Shown here one piece after another: positions 39,989 to 51,300 of a stretch of DNA of 64,000 bases; within the stretch, counting starts at the first letter, position 1; every line of letters begins with the position of its first letter. A program made the translations under genes and the position numbers. The notes beneath the pieces were generated by a model. The model was not told the origin of the DNA. It ran no database searches and saw only the letters and a program-made list of their open reading frames with translations. This DNA comes from Spirodela intermedia (taxonomy: Eukaryota; Streptophyta; Magnoliopsida; Alismatales; Araceae): NCBI GenBank assembly GCA_902729315.2, contig LR746268.1:1481501-1545500 (forward strand), read 5' to 3'.

Positions 39989-41421
39989 GGAATGCGATGG
40001 GAGATCAGCGTGGAAATATCAAGAACAAGAGGGAGGCTACTGTTCCTTGTATTCTAGCAGTGGAATGAGATGCATCACGTAAATCGGGGTGACTGTTCTT
40101 GTCACAGGGGGGGGGGGGTCTGAGAGGGTTCACGTGGTCTGCGGAGGTAAACAACAGGTCAGTGCGCAGAGTAAACAGTGAGAGCTTGGGAGCTGAAATC
40201 TACTGACCCACATCCCAAAATCTGACCGAATTGGACAAGCCATGGCGACGGAAAGGATATATAAATCTCCGGGAGCAACGGCTAGTAAAGAAGACGAACA
40301 GGGAAAAAGAGGATATAGTAGTACGTGGGTCTACGATGGACTGAACACTTAACCTGTTCATAAGCTTTCAAGGTAGAATCAAGCTGGCCGTGGGAAGAGA
40401 ATACAGCAGAGAGAATGCGTGGGATTAAGAGAAGATGTTCACAGCAGAAGACCGTTTTTCATGTTTTCCTGGATCCACGTGAGGTTTGATGGCAGGAGAA
40501 TGCGGATCCGGGGTGGAGATCAACACCTACTGAGAAGTTTCTGAGAGAAAACCCCCCTGGCGGGGGCAAGAGAGTGTGCTGTTGCTGGGGATCGGGTATG
40601 GATGGAGGTAGATAAAAGAAGCTGCTTTCAGAAGCAAACTGTTTTTTTCTTTCTTTGACCTTTGTTTTTGGATCAGAGCAAGTTTGATAGGAGGAGGGCA
40701 TAGATCCCGGTTGGTAGTTCCACCTTCTGAGGAGCTTCTCAGAGAAAATGATATCGAAGGTGGAAGAAAGATTTGCCAGAGGATTTGGCAAGTTCGGAGG
40801 CATAAAAGAAATTGTTTACAGTAGAAAATCTGGCTTCATTTTTCTATGGTTTTGGATCAAAGCAAAGCTTGGGTTGTCTCCGAGGAAGAAAGATCACTAG
40901 GTTGGGCTTACGCCATCTAGATTGAGAAGCTTCCGTTAATGCGGATCATAGCGGTGAAGTGAACGAGAAAGAGGGGAATGACTCACCTGGAAGACCTGGT
41001 CATTGCTAGAAGGAAGTGAAGGCACCGCCGTCTTCCTCTCCCTCTTGGGCGGCGCCACCACCACCGCCGTCGTCGGCAAGGCCACCATTTCCAGCCTTCT
41101 CTCGCCGGCGTCCGACATGGGCACTATCATTTTAAGTAGCTTTTCCGCCTTCGGCGGTGGCACTGACTTTGCCGCGGTCGGCGCCGCCAGCTGGTGAAGC
41201 TTCTCCCCCTTGGCTAGCGCCACCGCCGCCGCCGCTGCTGGGCCGGCGAGCCTCGGGTGGTCCACCAGCCGGGAGTACCTGAGATCGACGATTCTGGCGT
41301 GGTCAACGAGGGTCCTGTCTGGCCTCCTCGGTACGACCACCGAGTGAGCGTCCCCAGGGATGCACACCGCCGTCGACGCGTTCGGCTGGCACATGAACCC
41401 CCGCATTCTCCCCCCCTTCAT
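39601..41421 (-). CDS. NAKR: NaKR-type heavy-metal-associated (HMA) domain protein
   Basis: Three exons, 41421-40987, 39904-39829 and 39740-39601, join to 651 nt, 216 residues. The N-terminus MKGGRMRGFMCQPNASTAVC, then SVVVPRRPDRTLVDHAR and RYSRLVDHPRL, fits the SODIUM POTASSIUM ROOT DEFECTIVE group. A low-complexity Ala/Pro/Lys region follows. The C-terminal HMA domain (about 146-205) starts VVVMRVSLHCQGCAGKVKKH with metal-binding Cys155 and Cys158, then KMEGVTSFSVDLESKRVTVMG and KVKKAEFW. Arabidopsis NaKR1 acts in phloem companion cells in Na/K balance and florigen transport (known for that member). There is no C-terminal CaaX box, unlike the farnesylated HIPP proteins. Intron 1 (1.08 kb) holds repeated units and, next to its acceptor, a long CT tract. 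Confidence 0.92.
39922..39982 (-). repeat. (GA/CT)n microsatellite next to NaKR exon 2 acceptor
   Basis: About 60 bases of pure repeat, CT on the gene strand, end about 17 bases upstream of the CAG acceptor at 39905. It supplies the pyrimidine tract of intron 1. Confidence 0.95.
40430..40935 (-). repeat. Three diverged tandem units of about 190 bases in NaKR intron 1
   Basis: Units start near 40430, 40613 and 40803. Each carries, on the plus strand, CAG(A)AG/GTAGAA...TTTTT...TTTTGGATC, then AAG/GAGGTTTGAT and GAGGA, then CCACCT/CACCT-CTGAGAAG-TTCTCAGAGAAAA-like sequence. The first two units are most similar; the third is degenerate in its second half. No coding potential is seen in the spliced sense frame. 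Confidence 0.75.
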
Positions 41422-41429
41422 GGCCCCTC

Positions 41430-42387
41430 TGGGATAGAGAGAGAGAGAGAGAGAGAGAGCGATGATGAATGGGTTAGCAAGTGGAAGGAGGCGAGAGAGA
41501 GAGAGGAGGATGGTTTAATGAGAAGGAAGGAGAAGGAGAAAAAGGGAAGGAGGACGAGATCTGAGTGGAGTGAGGTGGGGGTAATAGAGGCCCCCGGTTG
41601 TCATGTGAGAAGTTTATAAGAAGCCAAAGCGCCAAACAAAGCGTTAAGAGTGAGACGAAACCAGTGAGGAAGAGAGAGAAAGAGATAGATGATGAATCTG
41701 GTCACCTCCATGACCTTACCCGGCTTCGTCTGTCTCTCTCTGACGTCTCCTCGGTTCTGCACCGTCTCGAGGGGTACAGAAGACTATCGTCGTCGGCCAC
41801 CCAACTCAAGCGGGGGGGGGCATGTCGTTAATGACTGAGTCGGTCAAGCGGCAGCTCTCGAACGCCGCCGTGCGCCGCGGCGGAGCGGGGGAAGCGGCGG
41901 CGGAGGGAGGGGGGTGGCGGGGGCGGTGGTGGTGGTGATGGTGGTCGTGGTGGTGGTGGTCTCTTTATGAGCACGCCCCCACAGTAGCGGCGTTCAAAGC
42001 TAGCCGGTCGGAGACAGACAGAGATCCGTTACGAGAAACGGGCCTCCATGTGCTTCGGCCTTCCCGCGGGGTCGGGGGATTTACTCCCCCAGAAGACCCT
42101 CACGGACCACAATACCCTCTCTCTCTCTCTAGAGTCCTACGTCACCGTCTTCTTCCCGTGGGGTTCCAGGCAGCTCTTGCTGATCACCTTAGAGAGACCT
42201 TACCTCCTCTGTCGTCTTCTCTGTGGAGTTTCAGCTCTCTTGTTTCGCATGATATATAAACAGAGAGAGGGAGAAAGAGATTAGCCTCTCCATTATCTCC
42301 CAACCTCCATTCTCCCTCGTCTTCTTGCCCATGAGCTTCACGCAGCTCGCGTTGCATATGACACCGAAGATATAGACATTATAACTC

Positions 42388-42424
<37 letters not shown>

Positions 42425-43490
42425 CAGAGAGAGGGAGAGAGAGAGCTGATCTCTCCGTCTATTGGCCTTCTTCCCCCATCCCAATCCTCTCTGGTGCTGC
42501 TGCTGCCAGTTCTTGTCGCTCATGATAGAATCAGAGCGAGAGAGAGAGAGAGAGAGAGAGAAGAGGGGCAAAGTTTACGGGAGGCCAAATTCCCATCGGG
42601 GGCTCCCTTCTGATGTTATGCAGAAGCAGAAGAGGATCTACGGACAATTGGGAGCTTTCCAATGATCAGTCCCGAGAAGAAGCAAGACGACTTAATGCTG
42701 CCCATCTAGAGAGACAGTCTAGGGAGATAGAGATGGCAATCAATGCGTACGCCTCGCGCAAAGGGTTCGCAGGGGGGAGCGGGGGGGGGGAACAGCTCTG
42801 CAGAGCAGAAATGAGAGGAAGAGAGGAGAGGACTCGCCTTCCTCCCTCCTCGTCCACTCCTGCAGAAGCAGAAGCAGAAGCAGCAACAGCAGCAGAAGCA
42901 GCAGAAGAAGCAGAAGCAGTAGTAGTATTCGTAGTACCACTGCAAGGTCCTGTTCACAACTCCCAGTCCTCCACGGGCAGCGATGGCATTTTCGTCAGTC
43001 AAGAACCCTAATAATCTCCATTATTCTCCTCTTCCTCTCGAACCCATCACCCCATTTTTTTACCAAGTCCGAGGCTCTGCATGCTCCTGAGGATCGTCGG
43101 CGCCCTCCGCCCCCACCCCCCCACCTCCCACGGAGGGAATGTCTCCTCCTCCTCCGCCTTGGGGACCGCGGAGGGGAGAGAGAGAGAGCGACAGAGAGAG
43201 AGAGAGATTATTAAACTATTATGATGCCCTTCTTCTTATAATCTTCTTCTCTTCTCTTCTCCGTCAAAAGCTCTGCGATTCCCTGCCTTGTGGCCGACGT
43301 TTTGTCTCCACCGTCGTCTCCGCCTCCGTTTGGTGGCGGGATCGCCGCTGTCTTCTTCCTCGTGAAACCTTTTTCTTTAATAGTTGTCATTCTTTAATAC
43401 GTTTTCCATCGCTTAATCACAAAATTACCATTTTCTTAAATATATCTGTGTATCTACCAGCACATGGAACCGATATAAAATATTTTTAAT
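41430..43490. other. NaKR upstream region and GC-rich/microsatellite DNA
   Basis: No conserved gene was recognised. The block holds GA/CT runs (41438-41458, 42537-42560), a (TG)n run at about 42391-42421, and imperfect repeats of a TCTTCTTCCC...CAGCTC-type segment at about 42148-42180, 42318-42355 and 42464-42530. Open frames such as 42613-43011 (+) are largely Glu/Ala repeats from GCA/GAA runs (42861-42923). It may contain the NaKR promoter and 5' UTR. Confidence 0.45.
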
Positions 43491-44010
43491 TAGAAGTTCT
43501 TTTCTGTCATACTTTAACTTTATGAGAGTCTTCTCGTGAAACCATTCCTGGTTAATAATCATGTCATTGCTTAATCACAAAATTACCATTTTATTACATA
43601 TATGGATCTGATACCAAATACTGTTAAATTAGAGGTTTTAATGTAATGTTTTGACTTTATAAGGGATCTTAAAGGGCAATTTGTTCTCGTCCCCTCCTTT
43701 CCCAATCAAGGATTACTAAGATGACCTTACGAAAAATTTGGGCTTATCTGTAATTGTACTGCTGCCAGATCTGGAGATGACGTGTGAGGGTACGTGTCGC
43801 GCAAGACGACAAGGCAGCCCCTGTTAGCAACTCAGGAGGCCCACTACTCGGGCCCAAAACCAGAGCCCACTTGTTTTGACCAAACTTCTGGGAAAATTGT
43901 AAGGAAGCCCATTTTCGATTTTTATGATGATAAATACCCGATCAAATGGGCTGTGATGCAATTTTTACAAGGTCTTAACTTTGCTTGTCCATAGCGGTAT
44001 AAGGCATAGT

Positions 44011-44014
44011 CCAG

Positions 44015-44060
<46 letters not shown>

Positions 44061-44137
44061 GCCTGCATCTATCTTTAGAAACATGAATGTGTACTGTGGG
44101 GATGGGGTCCTCACTCTTTTAAGTAAAGAGCCCAGAA

Positions 44138-44193
<56 letters not shown>

Positions 44194-44252
44194 CATGTAT
44201 ATAACTATGCATGTGTACGTGGGGGAATGGGGTCTTCACTCTCTCTCTCTCT
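44011..44252. repeat. 121-base tandem duplication with internal (CT)n
   Basis: Both units begin CCAGAATC, followed by a CT run (about 44017-44055 and 44142-44188). Then come CTGCATC, an ACATGAATGTGTAC / ATGCATGTGTAC segment and GGGATGGGGTCCTCACTC / GGAATGGGGTCTTCACTC. Starts at 44011 and 44132 give a period of 121. Continuous frames across it encode only Ser/Leu repeats. Confidence 0.9.
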
Positions 44253-45011
44253 CAAATACGTGGCGCAGTGAGGAAGGCGGAGAGAGGTGGGGATGGCCGC
44301 TTAATGGCGGGCCGGGAGCCCCACTTCCCTCCCCCCCCCCCCTCTCAGCCCTCGCAATGAATGCGAGCCATTCAATTGGGCGACCAAACGCCGTGACAGA
44401 GAAGCCCCCAGGAGAGGTGATTGCGACCACACTCGGCCGTATCTTCCGGAAACAACTCCTCCCTGTTGAGGTTAGAGAGAGAGGGAGGGAGGGGGGGCGG
44501 GCTGTTGACTGATGGTGGTGTACACGTGCTGAATCTGCTTCTGATACTTCCTAAGAACAGATGAGAGAGCAACTCCGAATTCCCCTGAAAGTCCCAACCT
44601 TTAACCAGGCCAAGATCTAACTCTGGGGACCCAGCGAGAGAGAGAGAGAGAGATCGACACCCTCCAGTCATGGGTAGCCACCTCAAGACGGCACCTTTAA
44701 AAGGGTAAACAGATCAGAGCCCAAAAGGGCATAATATCCCAACCACCACTGAGGAGGAACGGCTACATCCATGGAAAAACTCCCATCTCTCTGTGTGATG
44801 CTATCAGAACAAGCAAGCACACCCACTTCCAAGTGGACCACCCACTCTCTTCTTCCAAAGGGTTGTGGTTCATCTGGGCAGAGGAAGATCTCCCAGCTGA
44901 GCTGATGAACTCTTTGGAAATCTTTATTTGGAAAGCTCCCCAAATGCCCCCAGAAATGGGGGGGAAAAAAAGGGGTGGGGAGAGGAAGAAGAATGTGGAT
45001 GAGCAGATGGA
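44253..45011. other. Intergenic and MIC60 3' flank
   Basis: No separate gene was recognised. The right part (about 44690-45011) probably includes the MIC60 3' UTR. The minus-strand frame 44683-45099 overlaps the last MIC60 exon in another phase and is not taken as coding. Confidence 0.45.
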
Positions 45012-45288
45012 TTAAGTGAGGCTGATGGAAGTGGCATACGCCTGAAGGAGGGTGAGAGCCTGCTCGGTGATGGCCCGGTCCCTCGCCAGCCTCACCCACT
45101 CGTTGACCGCCCCCGCAGCCTCAGTGCCGGAGACCCCTCTCTCAAGAGCATCCGCCGCCTCGGCGAGCTTCCCTGCGGCAATCAGTCTCTCGACTCCGCT
45201 GATGACCGATTCGATCCCCTTGCCGGATGTGCCGCTTTCCCTCATCTGCAAATAGCAAGACAAACGATGATTATTATTATTATTATTA

Positions 45289-45320
<32 letters not shown>

Positions 45321-48300
45321 GAGAGGGCGATTTGAGTAATAATAGTAATAATAGTTTACAGGTTTGGAAATTATTTGAAGGAGATTTCTGGTCTATAATA
45401 GTAATATTCTTAGAAGGAAGGAAGGGTCTATGAATATCAGATGGATGTCAAAGGGCAGGTAATTGCAGGTATATGTGCATGGATGGGCAAGTGATTTCCC
45501 CTCAGCCAACTGACCTTAATGGCAGATGCAACATGGGCCACAGCGTGCGCCAGCATGCCGCCGCCGCCCGGAGGAATAAGGCTAAAATGCCGAAGTGTCC
45601 CCTTCATTGCCTCAAACTGCAAGGAAATGTTGAATCATTCAATACAATTATAGAAGCATATTAAGCATTGATGTTGATGTGCGACACGGAGGCCGTGAAT
45701 GGGTATGATCTCCATGGAGAAGAGCCATTCTGAAGGAAACCAGACGTCTTAATAACGTTAAATTTTCCGTTTTTATGTTTTTCATGTTTTTATATTGTTG
45801 GCCTCGTCAAGAAGTAGTAAGACCAATAAAGAAGCCATAATGGGAGACCGATGGGGATCAGATAACTGTGAGACTCGAGAAAAATGAAAAGGAACTGAAA
45901 GCAATCGGCTGGACAACCTCCGGGAATCCACGAAAAACCCATCTAAAACAAATGGAGAATCAGACGAGAGAGAGAGAGAAAGAATGGAAACAGCCCAGCT
46001 CAGCATACAGGGAAAAAAGAGCATCAAATAACACCTGATATTCTTCTGAAACTGAAGAAAACATTACAAAAATCCGATAGGAAATCGGAATATGAGCATG
46101 CAAGAAATGGTGCACTTATGACAGAGGAGGCTGGTAAAAGAAAGGAGACATTTCTAAAAATTCATAGAATAAAGATTGGAAGGACTTTGTCAAAAAGATC
46201 TGAACATTCATTCGGTACCAAAACGGTTCAACTCCTGGTCGTTGGAAAGAGAAGAAAGGCATAGAAAACCAAACTATGGGCTCGAGTTCAAGGAGCCAGA
46301 AAAGCACCACATAATCATCGATGTGATCAAAGTATGAAGGGATAATCAAGGCGAATAGATCTTTGTCCACATGAGAACAAAATTGGCATTCCATGAATAT
46401 GCAGCCAATATTTTCCTTCATGATATGCAAAAGCAGTGACTCCCTTTAGTCCTAGTTTTCAGCCTATGTTTGTTGAGCTTGGATGGAGACCCATTCATGC
46501 AAACGAATCTACTCCGTACTCTCTTACTTGAGAATATGATATTTTCGACAAAAGACTTACAGAGGAAAATCCCTCTTAGTTGTCATTTCCACTCTTTCAT
46601 GTTCCCCACTTGGGTTTAAGAGCAATATTGTTTAATCTACCCGGAAACCTATCAGATCAATGATCCTTCGTTAGATGATTTACTACCAACTCGATGTCAG
46701 ACGAGCGCCTTAGCTACTGCCTAACACTTAAAAATATGGTAGCATCATGCAGCTCATAGAAATGAACAGTAAATTCAGCCATCAACCTGCACACTCATCT
46801 TCCACTTTCAATGAGGAACTTGGAGTTGCAAAGTTTCCCATGTCACTCGAAAAAGGAAATAATAATGACTGGACAGCAGGTTTCACAGTTAACCCAGCAG
46901 TTTTGTACTATTTTCCTTGATGGCCACACTCTCTCAATTTTCCTCTTCATTGAAGAGTCTCCAATCAAGCTTGCTAACCTGTATCTATGAAGGTCTCCAG
47001 AAGGAACCAGCCTCAGTCCATCAGGTTCCTCACTCTGTCAGACTCTCTCCCACCTGATGAGATGAAGGCCTTTGCAGAGCAAGGAACTTCTGAAGCATTT
47101 TAAACACAGATTGGATAGGTTGCTATCCTATAAACACACACTCTGATGGAATATATTTTCCCTAATTCGCAACTGTACTGCCTTGCCATCCACCGAATTT
47201 CAACTCAAATTGCTGAGAATCTTAAGGAAAAAAACCCTCAGCAATCTAACAAGGGCATGATTCAACCAAAGTCCGATTTTAAAGTCACTGGTTACCTTAC
47301 CGGGCTCCTCTATCAGAGAACCACATAGGTACCCAACAACGAATCATAAAAGGACCATGCTTTCAAAAATGTCGTCTAATACTTGCATACTTGCGTCTTA
47401 TCTTGTTTTCACTACTAACTGCTTTCATGTTAACCTTCTTAGTCATTAATTATCCTCTTATTCGTCAATCAAACATTAACTTTTACTGAATTTACCTCCA
47501 TAAAACAGTGGATTTTCTGTACACATGTCAATAAACGTTTTGGAACACGGTCAGAGCATTAACCAACTGTTATGTGTATGATATTTAGAGCATCTTCTAT
47601 GGATTTGATTTATATGGATAGAGTCTTCTAGACGATAATCCTCACGTACCTGCTGACTGATTTTTCAAGGTTTTTGGAAAATAAATGGGAATTGGCTGCC
47701 AATTGATAACATTGCTAAGTTGGATCCAAAATTCCTGAGATAAGACTTCAAAATGATAAGCATGATGCAAAATATGTATACAAGGAGAACCTCATAACCT
47801 TAGGGGACAATGACTTCCAAAAGATGCCTCGCTCACAAAGCGAATGCAAGTCTTCTGTTTCTATCCTTAGATGTGATTAGTTGAGATCCCAGGAGCCAGG
47901 CACATTTTATTGAAAAACACTTCTAATCAAGCAAATATATTTTAGTTCAATGAAGAATTTATTACAAAACAGAATGAACAAAATACGTCACTCAGAACAA
48001 AGGTACTTTTTCTCTCAAAAAGCAATTTCGACTTATATCATTAAACTACACCAAAGAACCATGTACAAGGTTTTTAATATTTAGTGTGATTTTTCCAGCA
48101 ATATCCTTGTGATTATGCTCTCGATATCTTGAAAATATTGAAAAAAATGTATTTAAAAACTAGCTATAGACCGGATAACTCAACAAATATCAAGATGAAT
48201 GATAGAATTGTAAAATTGACTCAACGAAAGTTTTAGGTCTCAAATGGATCCCACTCCAGTCCACTAAAATTTTAAATATATATATAAGAAAATCATAAAC

Positions 48301-51300
48301 CCTAAGCCACCAATCTACAGTTGGCTTAGATTCCATCAAGTTCCAGGAAGAAAATCACACTGTTGAACCAAACGACCTCATCAAAGTTGAATCTCTCACT
48401 CGGAAGTTACAAACAAGAAAAAATCACATAAAGGAATTAGCTGAAATTCAGATGGACGAATGCGCTACATTATCAGTATTAAATGCACTCTTCCATGGTT
48501 GATGTGATATGAGTGCCTGTAGATATATTGGGATGATATTGCTATGACTTTGTTTGAAAAGAGCATCATCTAGTAGTGATACACAGTGAGATTCTGGGGG
48601 ATATGGAGTGTAAAAGAAGTAGATAGCTCAAAGGCAAACATACAAGCATGTCGATTAACTTTGATCGAAATTTCCAGGCTTATCTACAAGACGACTACAG
48701 TCTACATGAGACAAGGGGAAATTTTTACGAGCTGTATTCCTTCTGATGAATCATGAATCAGGTGGCACAAAGAATCAATATACTGACAAGAACAAAAGAA
48801 CCTAACAACGGAATAATTAAGCGATCATTCTTCACAAAAAATAGGAAATTCCTAAGAACAAGAAAATCCTGAAATTTACATCATCAATGGGGTGTTGAAG
48901 CTAGGGAGAATTCGAAAGATGCCCACCTTAACCAAGAAAATCCCAATTTTATAGAACTTCAGATAAATGCTATTGACTCAGACTGATTCGCATATGTCAG
49001 TTTTGTCTACACAGCTTACGAGCCAAGATTTGCCTCCAGATCATGCAATTAGACCACTCACGGTTACGATAAAATGTTGATGTCAGATCCCCATAAGTCG
49101 ACAACACTATCATGAGGTTCACGCTCTATCAACCGTATGCACTAACTCCCAGACAATCTGACACAAGCTGCTACAAAGTGGCTTGAGTCAAATCAAGAAA
49201 AGGTTGAGGAAGGGAAAAGACGCCTTATTCATTTAATGTATTAACGATACTGTCCATAACAGATGATGTGATTCTCCATCAGCAATTAGAATAGCAAAGT
49301 TTTTCCTTGCCCCTTAAAGATAAATCACGAAATTGAGAAGCATATACGATACATGAGCAAGCTGAGCAGATTTGGATCGGCATTTCTAAATATGACGAGA
49401 TCTTGCATTCGAACTTACTTCTGAGTCAATAACGTGGAGCCAATAACTGAGTCAATAACTTGGCTGAATAAGATAATCAACCAATTCATGACCTGAGTCA
49501 AGCGGAGAGTGGAGCCAATAACTTGGCTGAATTGATCTGATTTTACGAGATCCCAGTTTTACATAGCATTACTTCTCTCAAAAAAACTACATAAGCCATC
49601 ATAGGATGAAGAAGAGTGAAGGACAAGACAGAGGAGGACGAAAGAGAACAGGAAGAGAAAGAGAAGAAAAGGAAAAAAAATACTATCTTGTTTCCTGACA
49701 TACAACCAAGACAGAAAAAGCTGAAACTATTTCTGAGCTTACTTCTGCGCATAATTGCAAATTTCCATTGGTATGGCCTTATCCCCCATCACGAACTATA
49801 AAATGTTTTTGCATAGAGGGGGCACATGTTCAAGTTTTCCTTCAGCATTTGTCAATCCTATGATCCCATGTGAATATATATGATTGAACATGAAAATACT
49901 ATGTAAACAGAACATGAAAATTGAGAAAATACGTGTCATATGATTCAGCTCAGCATGTTTGGCGGATATGAATATTATCGTCTACTTTGCCAGACAATAA
50001 AGAGAATGCCCAGTAATAGATAAAGAATATTTAGTGACAGAAGGCAACATCATTCACTTACCTTCTGACTCAACTGTAACAAGGTATTCGTGCCATTTGT
50101 CAGAGTCTCCTCTGGAAGAGTAGCAAGCACTAAGTCCAAAAGTGAGTCTTTGTCAAGGCCCACAAGTGACGAGTGGAGAGAGTCAACTTCTGCCTTAATT
50201 GGCAACCCTTTAGACAACGCATTTTCTAAGGCAAGTGCTCCCTGCAATAGAATAGGTCAGCAGTCAATTTTTTTGTCACATAAAATATCAGAAACCGTAA
50301 CTTGTCCATCAAGATAGCTCATTTTAATAAATAGCCTCATTAAATCGGATGTTATGAAATCAATAAACTAAATTTGATACGAGCAAAACATCAAAACAAC
50401 TATGAGAAGATTTGAGTACTTATTTAAAAATAAGAAAATAAAACTGAAAATCGATATATTGAAATTACCAAAGCAAGCTTGTGAATAGAGTAATTCTGAC
50501 GAGCCTCTTCAGATCTTGCATAGAATGCCATACACAAGGCCTTTATCTATTACACAATACAGAACACAAAAACAAGTTAGCTTTTGTGGAGCGATTTAAC
50601 ATTATAAAACAAAGGAAACGAATGCAACTGTTAGAAAGATGCAAATTTAAAACATGAAAGGATTATTTACATTGAGATTAGCCTCACTCATCTTTTCCAT
50701 GTGAGATGATTTCTCTTTAGCAATAGCTGCATTCAGCTCTGCTTTACCCATTTCTTGTATTTTTTTAAGCATTGACTCTATTTCTTCCTCCTGCAAGGAA
50801 ATAAATTAGTTTACCATTTCTTCAATGGAAGAAAGAGGAAATAAATTTCTTTACCCAAGTCTACTTTTCAAGGTTATGAAATACACCTTCCGTTGCAACT
50901 CCACCCTCAGATGCTCTTCAGCCTTCTCTTGAAGCAACTTAGCTGTAGCTGCGGCCTTCACTCTCTCTCTATTCAATTCCTGGAAAGCCATGTTTTATGT
51001 TACCCACATACATGCAAATAAATAAACTAAGAAAAAAATAGATATGTATGGTGACACAGTTCAGATAGAATTGGGTGCATCAGTAAAATCTGGAAACGAT
51101 TGGGAATGCTTCAGCAGGTAGTATAAAATGAAATGTACTTCATGGCCTTATAAATCTAAAACGTAAAAAGGGTAGAATGATAAAGGCAGACTATTCTGAA
51201 ACTATGATTAAGAAGGATATAAAAGGTTTCAATACCTTGTCAAGGATTGCTGCCTCTTCTGCATACATAAGTTCCCTTGCCCTTGCATCCTTCAACTCCT

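Noticed and set aside
42613-43011. 132-residue plus-strand frame with Glu/Ala run
   Set aside because: Composed largely of GCA/GAA triplet repeats; no domain, splice pattern or conservation could be seen.
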